A stretch of DNA of 64,000 bases from Valencia hispanica. Its lineage: Eukaryota > Chordata > Actinopteri > Cyprinodontiformes > Valenciidae. The notes below the pieces were generated by a model, which was not told the DNA's origin, ran no database searches, and saw nothing but the letters and a program-made list of their open reading frames with translations. Of the stretch, positions 22,191 to 31,830 are shown in pieces. The number at the start of each line of letters is the position of its first letter. Position 1 is the stretch's first letter. The stretch lies in assembly GCA_963556495.2 (NCBI GenBank), contig OY747705.1, forward strand, positions 32,533,798 through 32,597,797. Direction: 5' to 3'. Position numbers and translations under genes: made by a program.

Positions 22191-22413
22191 TGATTTTTTT
22201 TCACTGCCATTTCAAAGCATTTGATAAAACGCTGTTTATTTTTCTGGATTTACCATAAGACTTGGAAAAATATGAAATACCTTGTTTGATGGAAATTGAA
22301 TGAGCATGTGAATTTGTGAAAAACCCTGTATGAGTTTATTCTTAATGAGACTGATCTGACCCCATGCTTTGCTGACTAAACATTTTCAAAGACAAACAGA
22401 TTCAGATGTTTAA

Positions 22414-23420
22414 AGGAGCCGTATGTTAAATTGTGGCCAAAACTGGTACTGCAATCACCTTTAAATTACTGTAGAGCGATGTATCCCCTGCGATGGACTG
22501 GCGACCTGTCCAGGGTGTACCTTGCCTCTCGCCCGATGACCGCTGGAGATAGGCACCAGCCCCCCGCAACCCTGCATAGGAATGATGGGTACAGAAAATG
22601 GATGGATGGATGGACTGTGTATCCCCTCCCCCCTGACTCGAGGTTGCCAGATAGGCTGCAGGATCCAGCAGGATTGTAGGCTGCTACAAGAAGCTTCCAA
22701 TGGCAAGTGACGAGTCCCACACAGTAAGTTTTTTTATGCTAATTATAATAACAGAGAAACGGGCTCTGATGATGCATTGCTCATGTTAACAATGACGACT
22801 CTCGCCCTTTTTATTCAATTCCTTACCTTTTCAATTCAATGACCCTCCTCCTCCATATGTGCTAATGTAACGTTACTTTGCACAAACATGCATAACTTTG
22901 TTCGACTGTCATGAATATTTGAAATGTCCATTTCCATGAAGTACAAGTTAGCCAAACATAGATGAATCTTACCTGTCCAGGAGAAAATTAGCAACATTGG
23001 CGTCCATCTTCAAATTCTTCTCTGTTTTCAGCTGTCTCCATCTTGCAAAGGCATCTCCTTTACAAATCCTTGTTTTATTTCGGACTTCGTCACGAGGTTT
23101 TTTTGGTGTAGTAATGTTTGTAGCTAACACTTTTGTAGCTGCAGCTGTAGTAACTAGAGCAGACCTGGCAACCCTGATGCCGAAACACTACTGACTTCGT
23201 GATTGGTAGATAGGTGGAGGGTGGCGCTTCAGGCCAAAACACAAGATGACAACATCATCAGTTGAGGGCTGCAACTTCACTTTTTAAACGACAATATTCT
23301 GGCAGTACTACTGTTGTCAGTGATATAAGTATTTGAAATGAACATAATTTCTTAATGTCTAGTGACATATCAGGGCCATTTTATGATTTTTTTGAAATAC
23401 ATATCTTACATACAGCTCCT
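22414..23420. mobile_element. TTAA-target DNA transposon, non-autonomous
   Basis: 1,007-bp element with ends AGGAGCCGTATGTTAA and, reversed from the right, AGGAGCTGTATGTAA. It is flanked by TTAA on both sides (22410-22413 and 23421-23424). A TTAA target is the signature of piggyBac and Kolobok superfamilies; without a transposase I cannot choose. The interior has no coding signal and contains a later RTE-type insertion. Related ends (AGGGGCTATATGCAA) occur at 50456 and 53656. Confidence 0.85.
22490..22617 (+). mobile_element. Short RTE-type 3' end insertion with 10-bp target duplication
   Basis: 128-bp piece beginning GCGATGGACTGGCGACCTGT, through CGCTGGAGATAGGCACCAGC, to ACAGAAAATGGATGGATGGA, a widespread teleost non-LTR/SINE 3' end with an ATGG tail. 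TGTATCCCCT is duplicated exactly at 22480-22489 and 22618-22627. It is therefore a genuine, strongly 5'-truncated or SINE-sized retroposition event into the TTAA element. Confidence 0.9.
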
Positions 23421-23424
23421 TTAA

Positions 23425-24690
23425 GGAGTCATCAAAAAAGTTAGCACATTTATTTGTCTGGTACATTAAGTATCTGTGGGAAATGATATGTATAACAACC
23501 TCAACTTACATTTGAAAAATGGAAAACCTGCAAGGCAAGATCATGTCTCTGTTTAAATGTCAGGTTTTTATCCCTATGGCAGAAACATTTTGCTGTGGGA
23601 TATTTTTGGATGAATTCTTCATATTATTTATATGCCACCTTCGGGAGTGTGTTACGTCAGTATGCCTTCGTCTTCTTCAGTAAACGAGCAGTTTTATACT
23701 GTTATTCCCATAAGCATGGCTGTAGGAACAGCTGTGCTGTGACCTTCGTTCCAGTACCAGTATGTTCAGCCCATTAGTCCAATTTATTTAGCTGTCAAGC
23801 AGCAAATTCACATTCTCTTCCATTGTGAGAGCAGGGAGGTTAAGAAAGAATGGCCTTCTGCATTCCTCTGTCCCTCTAAGTTTTAAGCCTTGGTACAGAA
23901 ACTTGCTGAATATAAACTTTCATCTCTGCTCAGTAGTGAGAAAACTAAACCTCCTCCCCTTCTGTAGGTGGGAGTATGACTGTAGATGAGTTAGCTAAAC
24001 AGTATTCTGGCAAGCGGGCACGCTGCCGGCTGCAGGCCGGCAGGCGTGGGAAAGACCTGACTCTGATAATAAGCAGCATTTGGCCCCTCTAACCTCTGCA
24101 AGCTTTGGCTCAGGCAAGTCTCTTTTCCTCCTCACTTGTTTTCCCTCTGCTTCTCTGTGTGAGCGGGAGGACTCACAGGAGAGGAGGTCAGCCAGGGAGA
24201 GGCCCACAGCTGCGGCTGCGAGGTCCCAGTGTGTTTATTTGGGCAAGCCCAACCATAATAATCTCCAGCCAGGCATTGCTCCTGAGGACTGGGGCCACCA
24301 CCACTGCGGTGCTTTTCATCCTAACAATGGGGAAAGTGCTCTGATCAACGAGGGAGCTGCACGGCAGAGGTTACCGTGCAACAGCTGCCTTAACTGTGGG
24401 GGGGAGGAAGTCTGCTGATGATGAGGACTGGATGGATGGGTCATGTTCCCACACCTACTCCTGTTGTACAGTTGTTCTTCAGCACTCGCTGACCGGTGAA
24501 TGAGCTCCTTTTGTTCAGTAAGATCCTACACAGTGTTACTATAGGTGAGTTACAAGCACTGTATTTGGTGCAAATTATACATTTGGATCAGTTTTCTGTT
24601 GTTAACCAGGTATTTCCGTACTGTTGCTCTTTAGGTTGTGGGCAATAACTGTACGTGTGATTCACGTACACAATAACCTTGTTGGTTGCA
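23425..24690. other. No recognisable gene or repeat
   Basis: 24000-24420 is GC-richer and has frames of 112 (plus) and 79 (plus) codons that overlap each other and carry no known motif. Not called as coding. Confidence 0.35.
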
Positions 24691-24696
24691 AACATT

Positions 24697-25024
24697 GCTG
24701 TGAAAAAGCTATTTGCCCTCTTACAGATATGGTATTTTTGCTTATTTGACACACTTGCATATTTCCAGTCTTTAAATAAATTTTGATATTGGAGATAATT
24801 TGAGTAAACAAAGAAAGCTGTCATCAGGGGAAGAAGGCCATCCCAACTATCTTGGCCCTATCTGAAAAATCAGGAATTAACTGTGATTGGAGACATTTTA
24901 TTAGACAGCCCAGTTGAAATTCACTTGCCACATCCAGCTCTGGTTACTGGCTGACCTGCAGAATCACGAGCACAAAACCTGTCAACACTGGGAAGTTGGA
25001 TAAAAGATCCCAGAAAGCAACAGA
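24697..25024 (+). mobile_element. Tc1-like transposon (third family), left part
   Basis: Starts TGCTGTGAAAAAGCTATTTG, the end type of the fish Tc1 family with GTGAAAAAGT ends. It continues through the standard spacer (CACATCCAGCTCTGGTTACT, AAAACCTGTCAACACTGGGA, AAAAGATCCCAGAAAGC). It stops where the L2 LINE tail begins. The same element resumes at 30429 with the transposase start codon. Confidence 0.8.
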
Positions 25025-25193
25025 TTATCCAATCCAATCCACCTTTATTTATGTAGCATATTTATAAACAACAAGGTTACCAAAGTGCTGCACAACATAT
25101 GACAAATCAGAAAAATAAGATAAAGTTAAAATACAGTGAAACAAATAGGAAAATATAAAAGACGATATGCACAGACAAAAGATCACACAACAC

Positions 25194-25442
25194 CTATGTA
25201 GTATTAAAAGCCATGGAGTAAAAATGAGTTTTTAAATGAGATTTAAAAGCATCCAGGGTGGGGGCCATTTTGACATGGATGGGTAGCTCATTCCATAATT
25301 TAGGAGCTACCACTGCAAAAGCACGGTCCCCCCTGGTCTTTCTTTTACTTTTTGGCACCACAAGACGGAGCTGATCAACCGATCTAAATGCTCTCGAGGG
25401 GGTGTAAACATGGATAAGATAAGCAATATATTTGGGTGCCAA
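25194..25442 (-). pseudogene. L2 ORF C-terminal segment
   Basis: 82-codon frame with the conserved L2 C-terminal blocks: YTPSRAFRSVDQLRLVVPKS, TRGDRAFAVVAPKLWNELP and FKSHLKTHFYSMAF. A deletion of the post-palm region separates it from the main reverse transcriptase frame at 25650-26288. Confidence 0.9.
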
Positions 25443-25649
25443 ATAATTTAGTGACTTAAAAACAACGGAATTTTGCTTTTTTTAACTACTGAGTTTATAT
25501 GTTAATCAAGTTTAAAATCACTATCCATTTTTACTCCAAGGTTTGTGACAATAGGCTTTACATATGGATGCAGGGAGCCCAGGTCTATAGAAGAGACACC
25601 ACAGGTCCAAACACTATAACCTCGGTTTTTTTCATTTAAATTAAAAAAA

Positions 25650-26288
25650 TTAAAAACCATCCATGCCTTTATTCTTTAGGCATTCTAGTAAAGGTTTCAG
25701 GGAGCTCTTATCATTTTCCATTAGGGGTAGGTAGATTTGGGAGTCGTCCGCATACAAATGGTAGGAGATGCCATGCTTTTTAAAAATTAGACCAAGAGGA
25801 AGCATGTATAGAGAAAAGAGGACGGGCCCAAGAATAGAACCCTGGGGAACTCCACAAGACAGGGGGGCAGTAGATAATGTGAACTCACCAATCGTCACTG
25901 AAAAGCATCTCTCAGATAAATAAGAGCGGAACCATTCCAAGGCAGTACCCCTGATACCAACACAGTGCTCGAGACAGGAAATTAGAATACTTTGATCTAC
26001 CGTATCAAAAGCTGCAGTGAGGTCCAAAAGCATGAGTATAGGAGAGTCGCCAGAATCAGTAGTAAGTAAAAGATCTTTAAAACCCCTTAAAAGTGCAGAC
26101 TCAGTGCTATGTAGGGATTTAAAACCAGACTGAAACATTTCAAAAATCAAATTTTCTTCTAAATAAGACTGCAGTTGTACAAATACAGTTTTCTCCAAAA
26201 TCTTGGAAATAAATGGAAGCTTTGAGATGGGTCTATAATTAGAAAGAACTAATGTGTCCAAATTTGGTTTTTTCAACAGGGGTTCCAC
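25650..26288 (-). pseudogene. L2 reverse transcriptase, fingers and palm
   Basis: 212-codon open frame with, in order, LSNYRPISKLPFISKILEKT, FQSGFKSLHSTESALL, LLDLTAAFDTVDQSIL (catalytic aspartate), FRSYLSERCFSVTIG, CGVPQGSILGPVLFSLYMLP and YHLYADDSQIYLPL. Both catalytic aspartates of YADD are intact, unlike the copy at 2955-3759. The frame ends early, so the enzyme lacks its C-terminus. Encoded function: target-primed reverse transcription of LINE RNA. Confidence 0.93.
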
Positions 26289-26517
26289 AGCTGCTTCTTT
26301 AAAACATGCTGGGACAACACCTGAAACAAGACTACTATTTATACTTTGTTGGACATTGAGTCCAATGGTCTCCCAGACCTCCTCAAAGAGGCGAGGCGGA
26401 ACAATGTCTGTGGGACAAGAGGAGGGTTTAAGTTGATTAACAATTTTTGAGAGAGATGTAAGTGATACAGGCTCAAACCAGTTTAAGATGGTTGAGCAAG
26501 TAACGGATATGAAAGGG

Positions 26518-27216
26518 TCAAAAGAGGGGGGTAAAATATGTTTCTGATCGTTGCAACCTTATCAATAAAGTAACAGAGAAAGTCCTCACATACTTGGGAT
26601 GAAGTTCTAGACAGGTGGATTCGGGGGCATTTAAAATAGAATCAATAGTTTTTAAAAGAACACGTGGTTTATTAAGATTATGAGAAATTATGTTTGACAA
26701 TTCTTTGATAATTTTTCCAGCTTTCTTTGACTATTTCATAGGATACATGAAGCTTATCTTTTTTCCACCGGCGCTCAGCTCTCCTGCACTCGGGCCTGGC
26801 CGAACGGGTGGCATCATTCAGCCAAGGCTCAGATTTGGGCCTAGATCGCATGATTTTTAGAGGAGCGACAGTGTCAAGAGTGCTGGCACAGGTGGAAAGA
26901 AAGGTTGAAGTCAGTTGTTCGGTGTCAAGGAGGGCATAAGGCCTTACGTCAAAATGATTTTCAGCGAGGAATACAGAAGAAAACTGAGCAGCGGTGGAGG
27001 GTTTAAACATGCGGCGGTGTCGCACCGGAGCACCCGGTTTAGCGCTATGACAGGGCATATTAAACTCAAATAAAACAGGCATGTGGTCAGAGAAGACTGC
27101 ATTACATACCTGAACATTAAAAATAGAAAGATCATGTGATAAAAAAAGGTCTAACGTGTGTCCATGTTCTTGTGTAGGTCTGGTAACGTATTGTACAAGA
27201 TTAAAAGCGTCAACCA
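26518..27216 (-). pseudogene. L2 endonuclease C-terminus and linker to RT
   Basis: The frame 27216-26678 reads DAFNLVQYVTRPTQEHGHTL, then DLFLSHDLSIFNV and SDHMPVLFEF. It contains the SDH box of the AP-endonuclease domain, which supplies catalytic aspartate and histidine. It is followed by a linker (LNDATRSARPECRRAERRW). A frame change at about 26700 leads to the 26700-26518 frame (NKPRVLLKTIDSI). It joins in sense with the 29421-29711 frame across the foldback element. Confidence 0.88.
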
Positions 27217-29452
27217 TATGGGATCAGAACAGTATCACCTTGAAATGAAACTGAAAATATATATTGGGATTGAAAAATATTATTGTAACTGAAAATATTA
27301 ATTTTGAGTCTGAAATAAATCTAGTGAAATTTTTTGTATTGAAAGGGATTTTTTTTTAATGAAAGTCATTTATATGCATTGAAAGAAATAACTCACGTTT
27401 TCAAACTTAATTTTTTTTTACAATGCTAATCTTTTTTTACGATGCCAATCTTTTTTTACAATGCCAGTCTTTCTTTCAATGCCATCATTTTTTTCAGCTT
27501 CATTCAGGTGATACTGTTTTGACGCTTGTGTGTGCACGCGCATGAGGGGCGGGGCTTCAGCCCCCCATATGTTTGCATGAATGAGGCAGGAGGGAAATTC
27601 TGACTGTCCAAGGCGAGACGTGAGAAACGGGACATTTACATTGCTAATAATGTGCTTGTGGAAGAAAAAAAGACAAACGGTTTCTTCTCAGTTTCTTCTA
27701 CTGACCAGTAGACTAGGAGTCTTGTGATAAAGTTCTTTGCTTGTGTAGCCTGTCTTTGTTGGAGGTTCTCCTCATTACAGACAGTGTGGTATGAAGGGAT
27801 GTAAATACACACTATATAGGCTATACCATATTAAATAACTATTTATTTCAGATCCACAAAACATATTTACAATACATGTCAATAACGTTAACAAATCAAT
27901 TAAGACTGGTGTAAGCACAGCTGACAACACTGACAACTTGTTTTTTATTAGATTGCAAAACGTAATTGTGACACACACTCTAAACCAGAAGGTGGCAGTA
28001 ATGAGCGCCAACTACCATGGCAAACTGAGAAGAAACCGCTTATATCTTATTTTTTAATTATTATTATTATTCAACAAACCACATTATGCTTTCTTTACAC
28101 CTAGAGACTTTGAAACGATTTAGAAAAGACTCTTAAAGATTATCAGCTCACATCTAAAGACTTGGGTTAACAGTTTTTTAGTCTCGGACTAAAGATTTTA
28201 TTAACACTGAATCTGGTTGGGACACTATTTATGACTACACCTAGGGTATTTTAGCTTCCCGCAAAATTCCCCCCATTATGCTCAGCATTATACAGTTTCT
28301 TTATGTGTGAATGTTGTAGCATTCTTTGCCAAGATTAATGTTATGTCAAATAAAGACTTGCATTTAAAGTGGGTACTGTATCGTCAAGTAACTGGTTAAC
28401 TCATATATTTTTAATGCAAGGTGTTTAGATGCTGTACCACTTGCTCCATGCAGAAGCACAGATAGCGCTGGTTTGTGCCTGTATTCCAGGGGGCAAGGTT
28501 GGCATACACTTTGTAAGTTATGGCCCATTTCTCAGCCATGCAACACAAATATTGTATTTGTTTTGTATAGACCCTGCCAGGCTCCATAGGTAGCTACAAA
28601 ACTGCTATTTATAAATATGAGACCTATGTTTATAGCCTACTTTCCCGCAGGAACAAAAAAGAAATTGATATGTGGCAAAGTGCAAGACTATATCATAAAT
28701 GAGACTCAAACCCACCATCATCTGCGATGTAATCCTGCTTATTAATCATTGTGCCATAACAGTAAAGTACAACCACGGACAGCCAGGGTACACTGTGAAG
28801 CGGACAAGGCCCCCACACGGTCACATTGTTGAATAAACGGAGGGAACAGATTACGACTCCATGCGCATGGTTTAATAAACCGAGGGTACAGATTCTTACC
28901 CCTCAAAAATGATTTCTGCACCTGACCCCTGCCTGGCTCTGTAGGTTCGTGCTTCTGCTTGTGTGAGAACAGCTTTATTGGTTGTTGGTTGATTTACGTC
29001 ACAACGACTACACTAGGACTTGCGATAATATCAAACATGTTTAATTCAAAAGACTACAGAAAGACTGTCATAAATCGGGTCGCCAACTGCAGATAATCAC
29101 CTTCCACAAACCACATTAGAAGCAAAGAAAATGTTGATCCCACTCGGACAGTCGGAGTTTCCCTCCTGCCATGCAAACATATGGGGGGCTGAAGCCCCGC
29201 GCCTCATGCGCGTGCACACACAAGCGTCAAAACAGTATCACCTGAATGAAGCTGAAAAAAATGATGGCATTGAAAAAAAGATTGGTATTGTAAAAAAAAA
29301 ATCACTTTCAATACAAAAATTTTCACTAGATTTATTTAATATTCAAAATTAATATTTCCAGTTAAAATAATATTTTTCAATGCCAATTTTTATTTTCAAT
29401 GCCAATATTTATTTTCAGTTTCATTTCAAGGTGATACTGTTCTGATCCCATA
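27217..29452. mobile_element. Unclassified foldback-type DNA transposon
   Basis: 2,236-bp insertion in the L2 endonuclease region. CAACCA is duplicated exactly at 27211-27216 and 29453-29458. Ends are TATGGGATCAGAACAGTATC and its perfect inverse. Homology between the arms extends about 400 bp on the left (to ~27612) and 310 bp on the right (from ~29145). Each arm is itself an imperfect palindrome: ACAGTATCACCT near the tip reappears inverted as AGGTGATACTGT at the inner edge. The left arm has extra copies of an ACAATGCCAATCTTTTTTT unit. The 1.5-kb centre has no coding frame. A 6-bp target duplication fits few known superfamilies. Confidence 0.9.
27985..27998 (+). promoter_or_regulatory. CTCF-like motif inside the foldback element
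   Basis: CCAGAAGGTGGCAG resembles the vertebrate CTCF core (CCASYAGRKGGCR) with one deviation. It lies in the unique centre of the transposon. This is a pattern match only. Confidence 0.3.
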
Positions 29453-29458
29453 CAACCA

Positions 29459-29711
29459 GGTCTAAAAAGTCTTTAGCCAGTGGCTTAGACGGACAACAGG
29501 TATGCACGTTAAAATCACCAACACATAAAATCCTGTCATCGTTTGTCAGAACACCAACCAAGAAATCAGAGAGCTCTTTTATAAAGTCTCTGTTATATTT
29601 GGGTAGCCTGTAAAATACAGCACACAATACCCGGTATGACCGACCCAGTTCAAACAGGCTTAGTTCAAAAGAAGAAAACGTCATAAGCGGTAAAGGCTTA
29701 CTCACCCACAT
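29459..29711 (-). pseudogene. L2 endonuclease, central part
   Basis: This frame carries YRLPKYNRDFIKELSDFLVG and ILCVGDFNVHTCCPSKPLAK, including the GDFNVH box of the AP-endonuclease domain. It ends in FLDLV, after which the foldback element begins; the continuation DAFNLVQY is at 27216. A deletion of the middle endonuclease region separates it from the N-terminal frame. Confidence 0.88.
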
Positions 29712-30403
29712 TTATCCAGGTTTCAGCAATAAAAAGTACATCCAAGGCGTGTGAAGTGAAGAAATCTTGTATAATGAAAGTCTTGTTCATCACCGATCTT
29801 GCGTTTATCAGCGCACATCTAGTTGAAGCCGGCAAGGCCGGGATATCGGCTGCATGAGCTGTCTGGCTCAGTGGCCTGAGGTTGCGCTGGTCAACTCCAC
29901 CGGGGCGCTGGCAGCGAGATAGGCGAGGGTGCACGGTATGAAGCTCCACATACGGGCCAGCAACAGGTACCAGCCAGGTGCCAACTTGAGCGAGGGTGCG
30001 ACGAGAAATAAACTGGCGAAGACAGGTTCCATATTCCTGTGACAAGCCCCAGGGAAATCTCTTCCGAGCCACGTTGGAAAAGGAGACCAGCCAGGCTTTA
30101 ATTCTGACTAGTCGGCCGCTGCGCGTTCCTCTGCGTCTACGCCTCCGGGGAAATTGAGCTCCACGGAGCAGGTAAGCGGGGACATCTGCCAAAAGTGGTG
30201 GAGGAAAAGTTTTTTGATCCCCCCCCCCAACCACAACTTGCCATAAAGTTTCCAGAGGTTTTGATTTTTAGTAACTCTTGGTGATCATATACCAACAGAG
30301 AGTTTATGGTCTTCGGGACAGACGCCAATGACAGGACAAACACAGATAGTGCAAGCATCAGACGGCCAGCCAGACACACAGGCGCCATCTTTAACCACCC
30401 CAC
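29698..30403 (-). pseudogene. L2 ORF N-terminus and start of endonuclease
   Basis: Frames 30403-30137 and 30234-29698 carry SLLVYDHQELLKIKTSGNF, then the basic run RRRRRRGTRSGRLVRIKAWL, then the endonuclease start CALINARSVMNKTFIIQDFF, LFIAETWINVGE. This is the expected order for the long ORF of teleost L2 elements. At least one frameshift (about 30200) and one deletion disable it. Confidence 0.85.
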
Positions 30404-30425
30404 CCCAGGATGGGATGGGGTGGTT
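30393..30425. repeat. Hairpin at the L2/Tc1 junction
   Basis: Inverted repeat with arms AACCACCCCACCCC and GGGATGGGGTGGTT (one mismatch) around a 5-base loop. It sits at the 5' end of the L2 copy, just before Tc1 resumes. Confidence 0.75.
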
Positions 30426-30428
30426 CAA

Positions 30429-30625
30429 TGCCTCGACCATCAGAAATTTAAGAACAGTTGGGGAAACAAAGTCATTGAAAACTATCATGAAATGCTTACA
30501 AAGTCATTCTACAGTGTTGGGACTCCAGTGACTGCACAAATGGAAAAAAACCTGAGCCAGAATTGAACTTTACCAAGTGCTCATTGACAACTCAAGAAGG
30601 GAGGGCACAAAAGTAACATCTAAAG
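30429..30625 (+). pseudogene. Tc1 transposase N-terminus (third family)
   Basis: Resumes the element begun at 24697. The ATG at 30429 opens MPRPSEI and a stop. The following DNA (AAACAAAGTCATTGAAAACT, GTTGGGACTCCAGTGACTGC) corresponds base by base to the NKVIEIYQ and LGLQRTT segments of the fish Tc1 transposase helix-turn-helix region. It is interrupted at 30626 by a hAT element and continues at 31407. Confidence 0.75.
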
Positions 30626-31398
30626 CAGTGTTTTTTTAGCTCTGGTCCTCAGGGTCCTTCATGTCCTTCATGTTTTTGGTCGTTTTTACACTTGATAGTT
30701 TCTATTGGGGACCAAAACTGCAACATTGTCGCTTTTTTTAAGCTGGTGCGGTTTGAATTCACATTGCATTTTGTGAAATGAACCAAACCTTTTGAGCAAC
30801 ATGTTGACCTTCACGCCTGTGGTCGCACTGCACCAAGAAACACTGAACACAGGAACACTTCCTGTTCCCTGATATGTAAACCAACATGGAGTGGCATCAG
30901 ATTTTAGCGACATTATGGTTGCTTTGTTGTTTTTGGCAAATGTGCTAGACAAACACATTGCAGCAATGGACTCAGAGAACAGAACAGAGAACAAGGCAGA
31001 GTTGTTTTTCCATGGTTGCTTTGTTTATATCTAGCCAGAATGCCCTGCGCTATAGTCCGCTTCCTTCTTTTGGAACGGCCCTGGCCTGCTTGGCATTCAC
31101 ATACTCAATCGAACCGCACCCGAGTTCACTTCAACTGAGCCAAGGCTGACCAGGTCTCGCTTTTTTGGCATTGGAGTTTGATTGCGCATTCACACCCTCC
31201 CAAACAAATCGAACTTCCTGGCCAAATGAACTAGAGTTCGTTTAAGTGGACTAAAAAGGGCTGGTGTGAATGCAATCTTAGATGCACACCTGAATCAAAT
31301 GTTAACATTAGCCCATGTATGCCATCAAATGGTGCAAAAGGAAAACACCTAAAACATGCAGGACACAGAGTCCTGAGGATCAGGGTTAAGAAACCCTC
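30626..31398. mobile_element. hAT-like MITE with 8-bp target duplication, nested in Tc1
   Basis: Begins CAGTGTTTTTTTAGCTCTGG then TCCTCAGGG; the right end, reversed, reads AGGGTTTCTTAACCCTGATCCTC. ATCTAAAG is duplicated exactly at 30618-30625 and 31399-31406, the 8-bp signature of hAT elements. End sequences match a very common teleost non-autonomous family (CTGGTCCTCAGG). Tc1 sequence continues without loss on either side. It contains the element at 30674-31273. Confidence 0.85.
30674..31273 (-). mobile_element. DNA transposon nested inside the hAT MITE
   Basis: Same family as 16416-17537, in opposite orientation. Shared blocks include GGCAAATGTGCTAGACAAAC and CATTGCAGCAATGGACTCAG (inverse at 16840-16885). 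Ends are TTGGTCGTTTTTACACTTGA and, from the right, GATTGCATTCACACCAGCCC. It lacks the internal MITE present in the other copy, which confirms that MITE as a separate later insertion. Confidence 0.7.
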
Positions 31399-31406
31399 AT
31401 CTAAAG

Positions 31407-31540
31407 CACAACAGGCTCAGCCTCAGTTATGGTCAGTGCTCATGATTTCAAAATAACAGAGACTGGGATCCATGGGAGGCCAAATCCACTGCGGACAAAA
31501 TGGAACACACAGGTCTGTTTTGCATCCCCCCAAAAATCTC
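31407..31540 (+). pseudogene. Tc1 transposase, middle part (third family)
   Basis: Continues the Tc1 transposase after the hAT MITE. GGCTCAGCCTCAGTTATGGT, CAGTGCTCATGATTTC and AACAGAGACTGGGATCCATG correspond to the LQASLASVKVSVHDSTI and RLGK regions of the family at DNA level. Many substitutions remove the reading frame. Confidence 0.7.
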
Positions 31541-31581
31541 AATGATTGAATACGTATTTAGCTATGGACTCCAATTTGTTT

Positions 31582-31830
31582 TCACAGTAAAGCCATAAAT
31601 TGCTGATTTGCATGTGTGCCTACAGTCACTGTGATGCTGAAAAATGAAACGATCTTTATCTCCAGCTTCCTACCAGACACCTGAAAGTTTTGGGTCAAAA
31701 TCAACCTGCATTTTAACACCTTTGAAAAAACTTCACTATATGAAGAAAAGTAATCCCAGAGCATAATGTTGGCACTACCATGCTTCACTGCAGGTATAGT
31801 TCAAGAAGATTAAAACTAGGCCTAGATGCT
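31582..31830 (-). pseudogene. Tc1 transposase fragment, opposite strand
   Basis: A minus-strand frame reads MKHGSANIMLWDYFSS at 31788-31740, clearly the KHGGGSIMLWGCFSS block of a Tc1 transposase. Its orientation is opposite to the 30429-31540 relic, so it belongs to a different Tc1 insertion or to a rearranged half. No terminal repeats identified. Confidence 0.65.

Larger units (their letters stand above)
25025..30428 (-). mobile_element. Near full-length L2-clade LINE inserted in Tc1
   Basis: Minus-strand L2 retrotransposon. Its 3' tail is the repeated TCCAATCC at 25027-25042, and its 5' region reaches about 30400. The order on the minus strand is N-terminal basic region, endonuclease, then reverse transcriptase and C-terminus. 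It is interrupted at 27217-29452 by a foldback-type DNA element. Without that insertion the LINE is about 3.2 kb, close to full length for L2, with several internal deletions and frameshifts. Its 5' end coincides with resumption of Tc1 transposase at 30429. Confidence 0.9.
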
